Positions 52,525 through 60,274 of a stretch of DNA of 64,000 bases are shown one piece after another. The notes beneath the pieces are model-generated. The model saw only the letters and a list, made by a program, of their open reading frames with translations. It did no database searches and was not told where the DNA came from. Position 1 is the first letter of the stretch, and every line of letters begins with the position of its first letter. Source of the stretch: Clostridiaceae bacterium (GTDB taxonomy: Bacteria; Bacillota; Clostridia; Lachnospirales; Lachnospiraceae); contig CABJBA010000003.1 of assembly GCA_902363735.1 (NCBI GenBank), positions 186,001 through 250,000 of the forward strand. Reading direction: 5' to 3'. The translations under genes and the position numbers were made by a program.

Positions 52525-53970
52525 TTACTCTCCGACAATCTCCTCAAGCTGCTGCTTCGTGCTCTTATACCAGGCATTAAAGTTTTCATCCGTCACAAAA
52601 TCAGCCACCGCTTCCTCTCTCGGAACACCCTGGCTGATCAGTTCCTGTACTTTTTCATAATCTTCTCTGGCCTTTGAAGGCATGGAAGAAGAGAGAATTC
52701 CTCTGGCTTTATCACCGCCTGTAAAGGGCTTTGAAGTGTAGAGCCGATAACGGTTTACCGTATCCAGTCCAATCACAAGATTCTGAGAAGCAGAACTGCC
52801 TTCTTGGGACTTCTCTAAAAAAGGCTTTAATACTTCCTCAGATGCAGATATCTTTTTTACAGGAAGGTAACCGGAGCTTATGGCAAAGTCTAAATTGTTA
52901 TCCTCACTGGTGAGAGACTTTAAAAAGCTGACTGCTGCAGACTCCCTCCTTTCATCTGACTTCACCACCATCATTCCTGCTCCCTGCTGAACTGCAACAG
53001 GGGGAGCCCCTTCAAAATTGGGGAGGTGGTAAAGTTTGTTCTCTATAGCATAATTAGTTCCATCTTCCAGGGTCACAGAGGTGGGAAAATAAGCGACTCC
53101 AGTGGTGGCTCCCACTACCGCAGCTAATTTTCCTGTTTTGACATCATCACTCCGGAACTTTCCATAAGCTCCGAAATATCCATTGATATGGGGAACGTAA
53201 TAATTATCCCACAGCTTTCTCATGACTTCTTTATCAAAATCCAGAACTACAGTTCCATTCTCAGCCTTAAAAACTTCATGGCCCAACTGCAGACTGCCAA
53301 TAATCATATAATTAGCAAAAGCATCCCTTCCAAAGAAGGCCTTTCCATCATCCGGCTCTTCGGTCAGACTATCTGTCCATTTATAATAGACTTCTGACAC
53401 GCGGGTAATTCCCTCCCAGGTTGAAAAGACCTCTTCGGTCTCCCCCGTGGCCTCTGCAAACTTGTCCCAGTCTGTCTTGTTAACAGCCAGGATTTCCGTT
53501 GATTTGGCAATGGGAAACACCTTTAAGCTGTTGCTGCTGTCAAATCTGCCCTCCTCTATGTAAGCGGACACGTATTCCTCCAGTTCTTTTTCCGTCAAAT
53601 ACTTGCTTAAGTCTGCTGCCATGCCTATCTGATCCACTTCATACACCTTATCAGCATAAGCGGAAAATATATCAGGCAATGGCTCCGCCCCCACCTTTTT
53701 TTCCATACTGTCACTGACGGCAGCACTCAGTTCATCAATACTTCCTTTGTTAAACGCCTCTACAACAATATTATTTTTTCTGCCCTCATTCTCATTAAAT
53801 GTCTGAACCAGACTGTCAAATCCTTCTTTTTGTACACCGTTGTAATAATGCCAGACCGTAATGGTCACCGGGTCTCTTCCGGACTTCCCATTTGTATGCT
53901 TCTTTTCGCAGCCTGAAAATAATGCAAGGGAAACAGCCATCAGAATCGGTAATATCCATCTTTTCTTCAT
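52525..53970 (-). CDS. Extracellular solute-binding lipoprotein (family 1) without transporter
   Basis: Binding lipoprotein of 481 residues. Signal peptide MKKRWILPILMAVSLALFSGC with lipobox LFSGC, then a family-1 domain (VTITVWHYYNGVQKEGFDSLVQTFNENEG) and a C-terminal part ending in helices (LEEIVGE). No permease or ATPase gene accompanies it; the next gene, 3 nt on, is the GGDEF-EAL protein. Ligand unknown; sugars or sugar phosphates are usual for the family. The ATG at 53970 has GGAGGTGAG; an upstream in-frame start overlaps the DJ-1 gene and was rejected. Confidence 0.88.
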   Translation of the reverse strand: MKKRWILPILMAVSLALFSGCEKKHTNGKSGRDPVTITVWHYYNGVQKEGFDSLVQTFNENEGRKNNIVVEAFNKGSIDELSAAVSDSMEKKVGAEPLPDIFSAYADKVYEVDQIGMAADLSKYLTEKELEEYVSAYIEEGRFDSSNSLKVFPIAKSTEILAVNKTDWDKFAEATGETEEVFSTWEGITRVSEVYYKWTDSLTEEPDDGKAFFGRDAFANYMIIGSLQLGHEVFKAENGTVVLDFDKEVMRKLWDNYYVPHINGYFGAYGKFRSDDVKTGKLAAVVGATTGVAYFPTSVTLEDGTNYAIENKLYHLPNFEGAPPVAVQQGAGMMVVKSDERRESAAVSFLKSLTSEDNNLDFAISSGYLPVKKISASEEVLKPFLEKSQEGSSASQNLVIGLDTVNRYRLYTSKPFTGGDKARGILSSSMPSKAREDYEKVQELISQGVPREEAVADFVTDENFNAWYKSTKQQLEEIVGE

Positions 53971-53974
53971 GCAC

Positions 53975-54547
53975 TCACCTCCCCGGCAAAGCCTGATCGT
54001 ACTGGATCGTCTCCTGAATGCAGGCAGCAAGTTTCTCATCCTCTAAAAGCCCCAAAAGTTCTATTCCAAGGTCCAGGGCATAACCAAGCCCTCTTGCCGT
54101 GGTCACATTGCCATCAGTAACAACTCCCTGTCTGGTGTAGTCCGCTCCCTTAAGTTCTGCCTCATAGCCAGGATAACAGGTAGCCTTTTTACCCTCCAGA
54201 ATGCCCAGCTTTCCCAAAACGCTGGGAGCAGCACAGATTGCAGCAATCCGCTTATTCTCTCCATGGGCCTTTTTTAAAGCGAGAGCAAGACCTTCATGGG
54301 CTCCCAAATGTTTAGTCCCAGGCATTCCGCCCGGAAGGAAGAGAAGGTCTGCATCACTGCAATCCACTTCCGAAAACTCATAATCCGCCTGCAACCGGAT
54401 TCCATGAGAGGTTACCACATCCTTTTTTCCGGTGATGGAAATCAGCTTTACCTCCTGCCCTCCTCTCATTAACACATCCACTACTGCCAAAAGTTCCACT
54501 TCTTCTGAACCATCTGCTACAAAACCATACACTTTTGCCATTTTCAT
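53975..54547 (-). CDS. DJ-1/PfpI-family protein (YajL/ThiJ-like)
   Basis: Cytoplasmic protein of 190 residues with the flavodoxin-like DJ-1 fold. The reactive Cys lies in AAICAAPSVLGKLG near residue 107, with the nucleophile-elbow spacing and the conserved Glu in ADGSEEVELLAVVDVLMRGG (about 15) that lowers its pKa. LFLPGGMPGTKHL is also typical. Family roles include glyoxalase-like activity and protein repair; which applies is unknown. It sits between two binding-lipoprotein genes (ATGA overlap upstream, 4 nt downstream), an odd place for such an enzyme. Confidence 0.9.
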   Translation of the reverse strand: MKMAKVYGFVADGSEEVELLAVVDVLMRGGQEVKLISITGKKDVVTSHGIRLQADYEFSEVDCSDADLLFLPGGMPGTKHLGAHEGLALALKKAHGENKRIAAICAAPSVLGKLGILEGKKATCYPGYEAELKGADYTRQGVVTDGNVTTARGLGYALDLGIELLGLLEDEKLAACIQETIQYDQALPGR

Positions 54548-55608
54548 TCTTCCCCTTCCGAATTTTGAAATGTACTGATTCCGGTTATCTTGATGTAATC
54601 TACCATGTAGGCTGTGTCAACTGCCTCGCCGCTCAGCATTTTTATTAATATATCAGAGGCAGTCCGGGCCTGTCCCTCATGATTATTTAAAACTGTACCA
54701 GTTATTTTCCCTTCTTTAATATTTTCCACCGTATCCCTCAGTCCGTCTATTCCCACTAAAAGAATATCCTTTCCCGGCACCCGGCCTGCTTCTTCCGCCG
54801 CCTTTAAAGCTCCGTTTGCCATGGTATCGTTGTTGCTGATAATGACTTCCAGCCTGCTGCCATAGGTATCCAGAGCAGTTTTAGCAAGCCTTTCTCCCTT
54901 TTCCTGGTCCCATTGTCCGCTTCCGGAAAAAAGTTCCTCTGTATCCATTCCACCTGCTTCCAGTGCTCTGATAGAATACTCTGTCCGGAAAAGGCTATCT
55001 TCATTTTCCTCTTCTCCTATCAGCATGGCATAAGAAACAATTCCATCTCCATTTAAATCTCCCTGTTTTGGAGTTTCTAAAATCAGTTCTCCCTGGTAAA
55101 TGCCTGCCTGTCTGGAATCCGTCCCTACGCTTGACACTGGCATCTTATGTTCCTTCCAACGATTCTGCTCTTCTTCACCAGGCTCCCTGTTGATGAATAC
55201 AAGAGGGATTCCAGCATCAACAGCACGATCTGCCAGGTGGTCCGCCGACTGTACCTCCACTGGATTTATGATAATTCCTTGGCATCCTTCTGCAATAAAC
55301 TGCTCCATATGACGGTTTTGTTCTTCCTGATCCCCGCCTGCATTGCGCATGACCACTTCCGCCTGATAGGCTTCCTCCAGATATTGTTTCAGCTCCAGAC
55401 GGTAAAGCCTCATAAATTCATCGTCATACCGGTAGATGCTCACTCCAATCTTAGGTCCCTTCTTTCCCTGAACCTCTGTTTTGCTGCTTTCAACCGCCTG
55501 AGTTTTCCGGTTTTCCGGTTTTTCCTGATAGGGTGTACAGCCCCAAACCAGGCAGGCAATTGCCAGAATAACAAGGGCCGCAGCGCTCCATTTATTTAAC
55601 TTTTTCAT
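54544..55608 (-). CDS. Galactose-binding-protein-like lipoprotein (MglB paralogue)
   Basis: Periplasmic-binding-type lipoprotein of 354 residues. Signal peptide and lipobox LVWGC, a short charged linker, then a family-2 sugar-binding domain: PKIGVSIYRYDDEFMRLYRLEL, FIAEGCQGIIINPVE, IPLVFINREPGEEEQNRW, and late NNDTMANGALKA and VGIDGLRDTVENIKEGKITGTV. The calcium loop DLNGDGIVSYAML seen in E. coli MglB is conserved. It starts a four-gene unit (DJ-1, second binding protein, GGDEF-EAL), so a sensory role is as likely as transport. The ATG at 55608 follows AGGAG; an earlier in-frame start lacks a signal sequence. Confidence 0.88.
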   Translation of the reverse strand: MKKLNKWSAAALVILAIACLVWGCTPYQEKPENRKTQAVESSKTEVQGKKGPKIGVSIYRYDDEFMRLYRLELKQYLEEAYQAEVVMRNAGGDQEEQNRHMEQFIAEGCQGIIINPVEVQSADHLADRAVDAGIPLVFINREPGEEEQNRWKEHKMPVSSVGTDSRQAGIYQGELILETPKQGDLNGDGIVSYAMLIGEEENEDSLFRTEYSIRALEAGGMDTEELFSGSGQWDQEKGERLAKTALDTYGSRLEVIISNNDTMANGALKAAEEAGRVPGKDILLVGIDGLRDTVENIKEGKITGTVLNNHEGQARTASDILIKMLSGEAVDTAYMVDYIKITGISTFQNSEGEE

Positions 55609-55699
55609 AATTCCTATTCTCCTGCATGTTACTGTAATTTCCATCTTACCATGTTTTTTAGCTTTTTTCCACCATCTTCTATTTTTTGCCTTTCTGTGG

Positions 55700-55705
55700 T
55701 ATACT
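55700..55705 (+). promoter_or_regulatory. -10 element upstream of the CYTH gene
   Basis: TATACT lies 45 nt before the ATG, preceded by TGTGG; the -35 region (TTCTAT at 17 bp) is weak. The 141-bp divergent gap shows no clear promoter for the leftward binding-protein gene. Confidence 0.4.
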
Positions 55706-55749
55706 AAGAACATCTGACAGCAATTAACAGAATACAGGAGGACTTACCT

Positions 55750-56226
55750 ATGGAAATAGAACGTAAATACCTGGTATCACATCTCCCGGCTGATTACACT
55801 TCCTATCCTCATCACTTCATCGAGCAGGGTTATCTTTCAACAGAACCTGTGGTCCGGGTTCGCAGAGAGGATGATACCTATTATCTTACCTACAAATCAA
55901 AAGGACTTTTGGCACGGGAGGAGTACAACCTCCCTCTCACAGAAGACTCCTATTACCATCTGGTTAAAAAAACGGATGGCCATATTCTGACAAAGAAACG
56001 CTACCTTATCCCGGTAAATGGTTCAGATCATCTGACCATAGAACTGGATGTCTTTGAAGGCAGATTTAAAGGTCTTATTTTAGCTGAAGTAGAGTTTCTT
56101 TCTCTGGAAGAAGCAGAGCAGTTCCTCCCTCCTGACTGGTTTGGAGAGGATGTGACATTCTCAGGACAATATCAAAACAGCCGTTTGAGCCAGCTGCCAA
56201 AGGAGCCGGAAAAGGCGCAGGATTAA
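55750..56226 (+). CDS. CYTH-domain protein (triphosphate tunnel enzyme family)
   Basis: Protein of 158 residues starting with MEIERKYLV, the ExExK metal-binding signature of CYTH proteins. Further tunnel residues appear in PVVRVRREDDTYYLTYKSKG, REEYNLPL, KKRYLIPV, LTIELDVFEGRFKGLILAEVEF. Family members hydrolyse inorganic triphosphate or thiamine triphosphate; short stand-alone forms like this one are usually triphosphatases, not adenylate cyclases. GGAGG precedes the ATG. It is alone on its strand between two minus-strand operons, with no informative partner. Confidence 0.9.
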   Translation: MEIERKYLVSHLPADYTSYPHHFIEQGYLSTEPVVRVRREDDTYYLTYKSKGLLAREEYNLPLTEDSYYHLVKKTDGHILTKKRYLIPVNGSDHLTIELDVFEGRFKGLILAEVEFLSLEEAEQFLPPDWFGEDVTFSGQYQNSRLSQLPKEPEKAQD

Positions 56227-56250
56227 TTGATCCCGCACCTTTTCCGGCTC
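56203..56250 (+). terminator. Terminator after the CYTH gene
   Basis: GAGCCGGAAAAGG pairs perfectly with CCTTTTCCGGCTC across a 22-nt apical part that itself has partial pairing (GGAT/ATCC), and TTTTATTTATTTC follows. The left arm lies in the last codons of the CYTH gene. On the minus strand it may also serve mglC, which ends at 56257, though the T-run there is poor. Confidence 0.8.
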
Positions 56251-56256
56251 TTTTAT

Positions 56257-57276
56257 TTATTTCTTTGCAATGTATTTTCTGATATCAAGGGCAATAGCCA
56301 CTACGATAACGATTCCCTGTGCTATATACTGGTAGTTGGTATCAACCCCCAGATACTGCAGACAGGTCTTTAATATTTCAAATACAAGCACACCGATGAG
56401 AACGCCGGACACTCTTCCGATACCACCGTTTACAGATACACCTCCGATGGTACACGCCGCAATGGCCTCCAGCTCCCAGCCCATTCCCATGTTAACAGAG
56501 GAACCGCCTGATTTGGCACCTACTAAAAATCCGCCTAACGCGTAGAGAGCTGCCGCAGTTATATAGATGATGATCTTCGTCTTCTTTGTATTAACACCGG
56601 AAACCTCAGCCGCCTGCTCATTTCCGCCGATAGCATACATATATTTTCCGTGAGGAAGCTTGTTGTAGATGAACCAGATTACAATGCCTACAGCCAGGGC
56701 AATCAGGAAAAGATAGGGAATTCCTTTAAAATAATTGGGCACTGCTAAAAATCTTCCTTTTGCCACTTCTGAATAAGCACTGCGGTATCCTCCGATCGGT
56801 GTAGCATTGGTGTAGACCAGGCAGACACCGTAGACGATCAGCTGCATTCCTAATGTTCCGATGAATGCAGGAACCTGAAGATAAGAAACCACCAGACCGT
56901 TAATCAGTCCGAAAACGGCACAGACGGCCACGCAAATCAAAAGTACGACAACTACCCACCAGATTCCAAAATGAGGAAGGTTCGGAAAAAATTTTCCGCT
57001 GTAATCAGGCTTCTGAAGCAGAGTTCCCGCAATACAGGCGGCAAGTCCTACCATTCGTCCGGCAGAAAGATCCGTACCTCTGGTGATTAGACAACCGGAA
57101 ACGCCGCAGGCGATGATAAAACGGGGAGCCACATTCAATGCAATATTAATGGCGTTGTCTGATGAAGCAAAAGTAGGCTGCTTGATAGCCGTGACAATCG
57201 CCAGCAGAATAAGAACCACAATGATTCCATTATTAATAAGAAAATCCTTTATATTGATTTTTTTGGTTGCTGTCAT
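56257..57276 (-). CDS. mglC: Galactose/methyl-galactoside ABC permease MglC
   Basis: Membrane subunit of a CUT2 sugar importer, 339 residues, with about ten hydrophobic segments. Typical blocks are GCLITRGTDLSAGRMVGLAACIAG near residue 60, FIGTLGMQLIVYGVCLVYTNATPIGG near 140, YAIGGNEQAAEVSGVNTKKTKI near 215 and GVSVNGGIGRVSGVLIGVLVFEIL near 280. The RTD/LSAGR and GGNEQAAEVSG phrases point to MglC rather than RbsC. It lies 21 nt after mglA. Confidence 0.93.
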   Translation of the reverse strand: MTATKKINIKDFLINNGIIVVLILLAIVTAIKQPTFASSDNAINIALNVAPRFIIACGVSGCLITRGTDLSAGRMVGLAACIAGTLLQKPDYSGKFFPNLPHFGIWWVVVVLLICVAVCAVFGLINGLVVSYLQVPAFIGTLGMQLIVYGVCLVYTNATPIGGYRSAYSEVAKGRFLAVPNYFKGIPYLFLIALAVGIVIWFIYNKLPHGKYMYAIGGNEQAAEVSGVNTKKTKIIIYITAAALYALGGFLVGAKSGGSSVNMGMGWELEAIAACTIGGVSVNGGIGRVSGVLIGVLVFEILKTCLQYLGVDTNYQYIAQGIVIVVAIALDIRKYIAKK

Positions 57277-57297
57277 GATTAAACCTCCTGTGTGAAC

Positions 57298-58827
57298 TTA
57301 TCTTGCATTATCGTTTAAATCGAATTTTGTGGCAAACGCCATAATTCTTTCCTGAGTTGCCTCTTCCTCTTCTACTTCTCCCGTAATCCGCCCGTTGCAC
57401 ATGACGATAATCCGGTTTGACATGCCAATCAGCTCCGGCATCTCGGAGGAAATCATAATAATCGACTTTCCCTGCTTCACAAGGTCAATCATGATCTGAT
57501 AAATCTCATATTTAGCACCTACGTCAATTCCTCTTGTAGGCTCATCCATAATCAGTACGTCCGGATTATTGGCCAGCCATCTGGCAATAACCACCTTCTG
57601 CTGGTTTCCTCCTGATAAGGACTGAATTGTAGTCTTGTCACTGGGAGTTTTAATACTAAGCTTTGCAATGCTATCCTTTACCACTTCCCCAACCTTTTTG
57701 CCATTAATGACACCGGCCTTGATATAGTTCCGGTAGGATGCAATCGCTGTATTATCAGCAATGCTAAGACAGCCAAAAATTCCGGTTCCCCGCCTGTCCT
57801 CTGTAATCATTCCAACGGAATCGTTGATGGCATCCTGAGGACGCCTGACCACTCTCTTTTTTCCAAGAATCTCAATCTCTCCGTCTGCAATGTTGCGCAT
57901 TCCGAAAATTGCTTCCATCAGTTCTGTTCTCTGGGCTCCTACCAGTCCGCCGAATCCCAAAATCTCTCCTCTTTTCAGTTCAAAGGAGCAGTCCTGAAAT
58001 GATTTTTCATGGATGCTGCTTAAATGACTCACCTTTAAAACAGTTTCCTCTGCCCTGTAATCGCCCTTAGGAGGGTAGACATTACTCAACTCCCGTCCTA
58101 CCATCTTCTTGACAATTTCCTCATCAGAAATATCCTCGATCTGCCAGGAGCCTACATAAGTACCATCCCGCATGATTGTAATATCATCGGCAATCTGCCT
58201 GATTTCAGCCATCTTATGGCTGATATATATCATAGAAACACCTCTTGATTTCAAATCCCTGATAATGGAAAACAGTGCTTCTACCTCATTATCAGTCAGG
58301 GAAGATGTGGGCTCATCCAAAATAACCAGTTTTGCATTCTGGCTTACTGCCTTTGCTATTTCCACTGACTGCATTTGTCCAATTGATAATGTTCCAAGCT
58401 TTGCCTTGGGATTGAAGCTCATTTTAACATCTTTCAGCCATTTTTCAGCTTCTGAATTCATGATCTTGTGATCCACAATTTTTATGGGACCGACCTTTAC
58501 CATGGGATATCTTCCCAAATACATATTTTCAGCAATGGATCGGGCCGGAACCGGCTGAAGTTCCTGATGCACCATAGCAAGACCTTTATGGAGGGCATCA
58601 TCCGGATTGGCAATGTTGGTTTTTTGTCCGTCAATGAATACCTCCCCTTCATCCATTTTGTAAATGCCAAAAAGGCATTTCATAAGGGTCGATTTACCCG
58701 CTCCGTTCTCTCCCATCAGAGCGTGAACGGTACCGGGACGTACTTTTAAATTGATTTTGTCAAGAGCTTTGACACCAGGGAAGGATTTGCTGACTCCAGT
58801 CACTTCCAATCTATACTGCTCTGCCAT
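57298..58827 (-). CDS. mglA: Galactose/methyl-galactoside ABC ATPase MglA
   Basis: Double ABC ATPase of 509 residues, as in CUT2 importers. The first half has Walker A GENGAGKSTLMKCLFG near residue 37, the signature LSIGQMQSVEIAKA and Walker B LVILDEPTSSL. The second half has a degenerate Walker A (GGLVGAQRTELMEAIFG), signature LSGGNQQKVVIARWL and LIMDEPTRGIDVGAK. The ATG at 58827 follows GAAAGGAG; an upstream in-frame start runs through the dispersed repeat at 58839-58921 and was rejected. Confidence 0.94.
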   Translation of the reverse strand: MAEQYRLEVTGVSKSFPGVKALDKINLKVRPGTVHALMGENGAGKSTLMKCLFGIYKMDEGEVFIDGQKTNIANPDDALHKGLAMVHQELQPVPARSIAENMYLGRYPMVKVGPIKIVDHKIMNSEAEKWLKDVKMSFNPKAKLGTLSIGQMQSVEIAKAVSQNAKLVILDEPTSSLTDNEVEALFSIIRDLKSRGVSMIYISHKMAEIRQIADDITIMRDGTYVGSWQIEDISDEEIVKKMVGRELSNVYPPKGDYRAEETVLKVSHLSSIHEKSFQDCSFELKRGEILGFGGLVGAQRTELMEAIFGMRNIADGEIEILGKKRVVRRPQDAINDSVGMITEDRRGTGIFGCLSIADNTAIASYRNYIKAGVINGKKVGEVVKDSIAKLSIKTPSDKTTIQSLSGGNQQKVVIARWLANNPDVLIMDEPTRGIDVGAKYEIYQIMIDLVKQGKSIIMISSEMPELIGMSNRIIVMCNGRITGEVEEEEATQERIMAFATKFDLNDNAR

Positions 58828-58838
58828 CCCGTTTCTCC

Positions 58839-58921
58839 TTTCATTAACTTTTCCCATGCTTTTTGGGCATATTGGTATACCCGCAGGGTGTTTCATTAAC
58901 TTTGCCCATGCTTTTTGGGCA
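58839..58921. repeat. Dispersed repeat element, copy 2 (mglB-mglA gap)
   Basis: Two 31-bp units (58839-58869 and 58891-58921; 30/31 the same) flank a 21-bp core with TGGTATACCCGCAGGGTG (58870-58890). Each unit contains CCCATGCTTTTTGGGCA, a GCCCA/TGGGC hairpin. The core matches that of copy 1 at 20 of 21 positions, while the flanking units differ between the loci at roughly a third of positions. One end supplies part of the mglA ribosome-site region. Confidence 0.85.
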
Positions 58922-58931
58922 TAGATATCTT

Positions 58932-58963
58932 TAAAAATCGGGTGTGCCTTACAGACACACCCG
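58932..58963 (-). terminator. Partial terminator between mglB and mglA
   Basis: Minus-strand CGGGTGTG pairs with CACACCCG around a 9-nt loop, followed by ATTTTTAAAG. Placed 20 nt after mglB inside the operon, it would give more binding protein than transporter. Confidence 0.65.
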
Positions 58964-58983
58964 CTTCTAACGGCTGCTGGAAA

Positions 58984-60093
58984 TTATTTTAATTTATCAA
59001 GAACTTCCTGAGCATTTTCTTTTGTAACCTTTACATAGTCTACCATGTTAACATTTTCAACTTCTTCTCCAAGAATAAAGGCTGATGCCATATCTGCTGC
59101 TGCCTGAGCCTGGGAAAGGTGATCGTTGAATACAGTACCGGTCTGCTTGTCGTCAAGAACGTTCTGAACAGCTTCTGTCAGGGCATCTACACCAACTAAA
59201 TAGATATCTTTGTTTACGGTACGTCCTGCTGCTTCAATGGACTGAAGAGCACCAAGAGCCATAGCATCATTATTACAGAATACAACTTCAATTTCATCGC
59301 CGAACTGTGTCAGAGCATCCTGGGTAATCTGCTGAGCTTTTGCCTGATCCCAGTCGCCGCGCTGCTTTAACAGTTCTTTTACTTCTACGCCTGCATCGGT
59401 AAGGGCCTTTACAGAAAACTCTGTTCTGTACTGAGCATCTACGTTCTCCGGGTCACCCTGGATCATAATATAGGAAACAACACCGTCGCCGTTGATATCG
59501 CCCTTATTAGAGGTTTCCAGAATTTCTTCGCCCTGGTATGTACCGGACTGTCTTGCGTCACACCCAACATAAGTAGCCTTAATGCCTTCGTCTTTCCATC
59601 TCTGCTCTTCTTCTACAGTTGGTTCACGGTTAATGTAAACAACAGGGATTCCTGCTTCCTTGCACATTTCAGTAACTTCAGGAGCTGAGGAAGACTGAAC
59701 AAGGTTTAAAATCAGGACGTCATATTTCTGAGTGATGAAGTTCTGGATCTGGTTTGTCTGCTCTGCCTGATCATTCTTTCCATCCTGAACAACAACATTT
59801 TCTTTCTTAAAGCCCAACTCGTCCACTAAGTAGCGCTGAAGTTCTGTACGGTAAAGAGTCATAAAATTATCATCGAATTTGTAAATGGAGATACCTACTT
59901 TTTTGTCGGACAAATCGCCTCCAACAGCCTCCTTTACTGCCTCTGCTGTTGATTCTGCTGTTGTCTTGCTTTCTGCTGTTGTAGTCTCTGTCGCTGCAGC
60001 AGTTGTCTCTTTGGCACCTGACCCACAAGCTGCCATAGAAAGTACCATCAGTGAAGCGATACCGATTGCTGCTGCTTTTTTAAGTAATCTCAT
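58984..60093 (-). CDS. mglB: Galactose/methyl-galactoside-binding lipoprotein MglB
   Basis: Sugar-binding lipoprotein of 369 residues. Signal peptide with lipobox LSMAAC, a Thr/Ala/Glu-rich linker, then the galactose/glucose-binding domain: KVGISIYKFDDNFMTLYRTEL, IPVVYINREPTVEEEQRW, calcium loop DINGDGVVSYIMIQG, FCNNDAMALGALQSIEAAGR and LVGVDALTEAVQNV. The NRE and NND motifs carry the sugar-contact residues of the family. The ATG at 60093 has GGGAGGA; the in-frame start further up overlaps the promoter's -35. First gene of mglBAC. Confidence 0.94.
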   Translation of the reverse strand: MRLLKKAAAIGIASLMVLSMAACGSGAKETTAAATETTTAESKTTAESTAEAVKEAVGGDLSDKKVGISIYKFDDNFMTLYRTELQRYLVDELGFKKENVVVQDGKNDQAEQTNQIQNFITQKYDVLILNLVQSSSAPEVTEMCKEAGIPVVYINREPTVEEEQRWKDEGIKATYVGCDARQSGTYQGEEILETSNKGDINGDGVVSYIMIQGDPENVDAQYRTEFSVKALTDAGVEVKELLKQRGDWDQAKAQQITQDALTQFGDEIEVVFCNNDAMALGALQSIEAAGRTVNKDIYLVGVDALTEAVQNVLDDKQTGTVFNDHLSQAQAAADMASAFILGEEVENVNMVDYVKVTKENAQEVLDKLK

Positions 60094-60150
60094 AACTAAA
60101 TCCTCCCATATGATATATTTTGATAGGCGTTTTGCCCTATCGATAAACAC

Positions 60151-60179
60151 ATTATACAGTTGATTTATGCACTTTTCCA
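60151..60179 (-). promoter_or_regulatory. Promoter of mglBAC
   Basis: Minus-strand TGGAAA (60179-60174) and TATAAT (60156-60151) are 17 bp apart. Downstream in the leader GATAGGGC and GCCTATC form a small hairpin before the mglB ribosome site. A weak -35 suits an activated promoter, fitting the two-component system upstream. Confidence 0.6.
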
Positions 60180-60274
60180 TATAATTTTCTTAGGTCATAT
60201 ATCGAATTTATTAGATCGCCTGATTCATTCGTTTTTTTTCGTCATTTATATGTATTTTTCACAACAAAAGCAAT

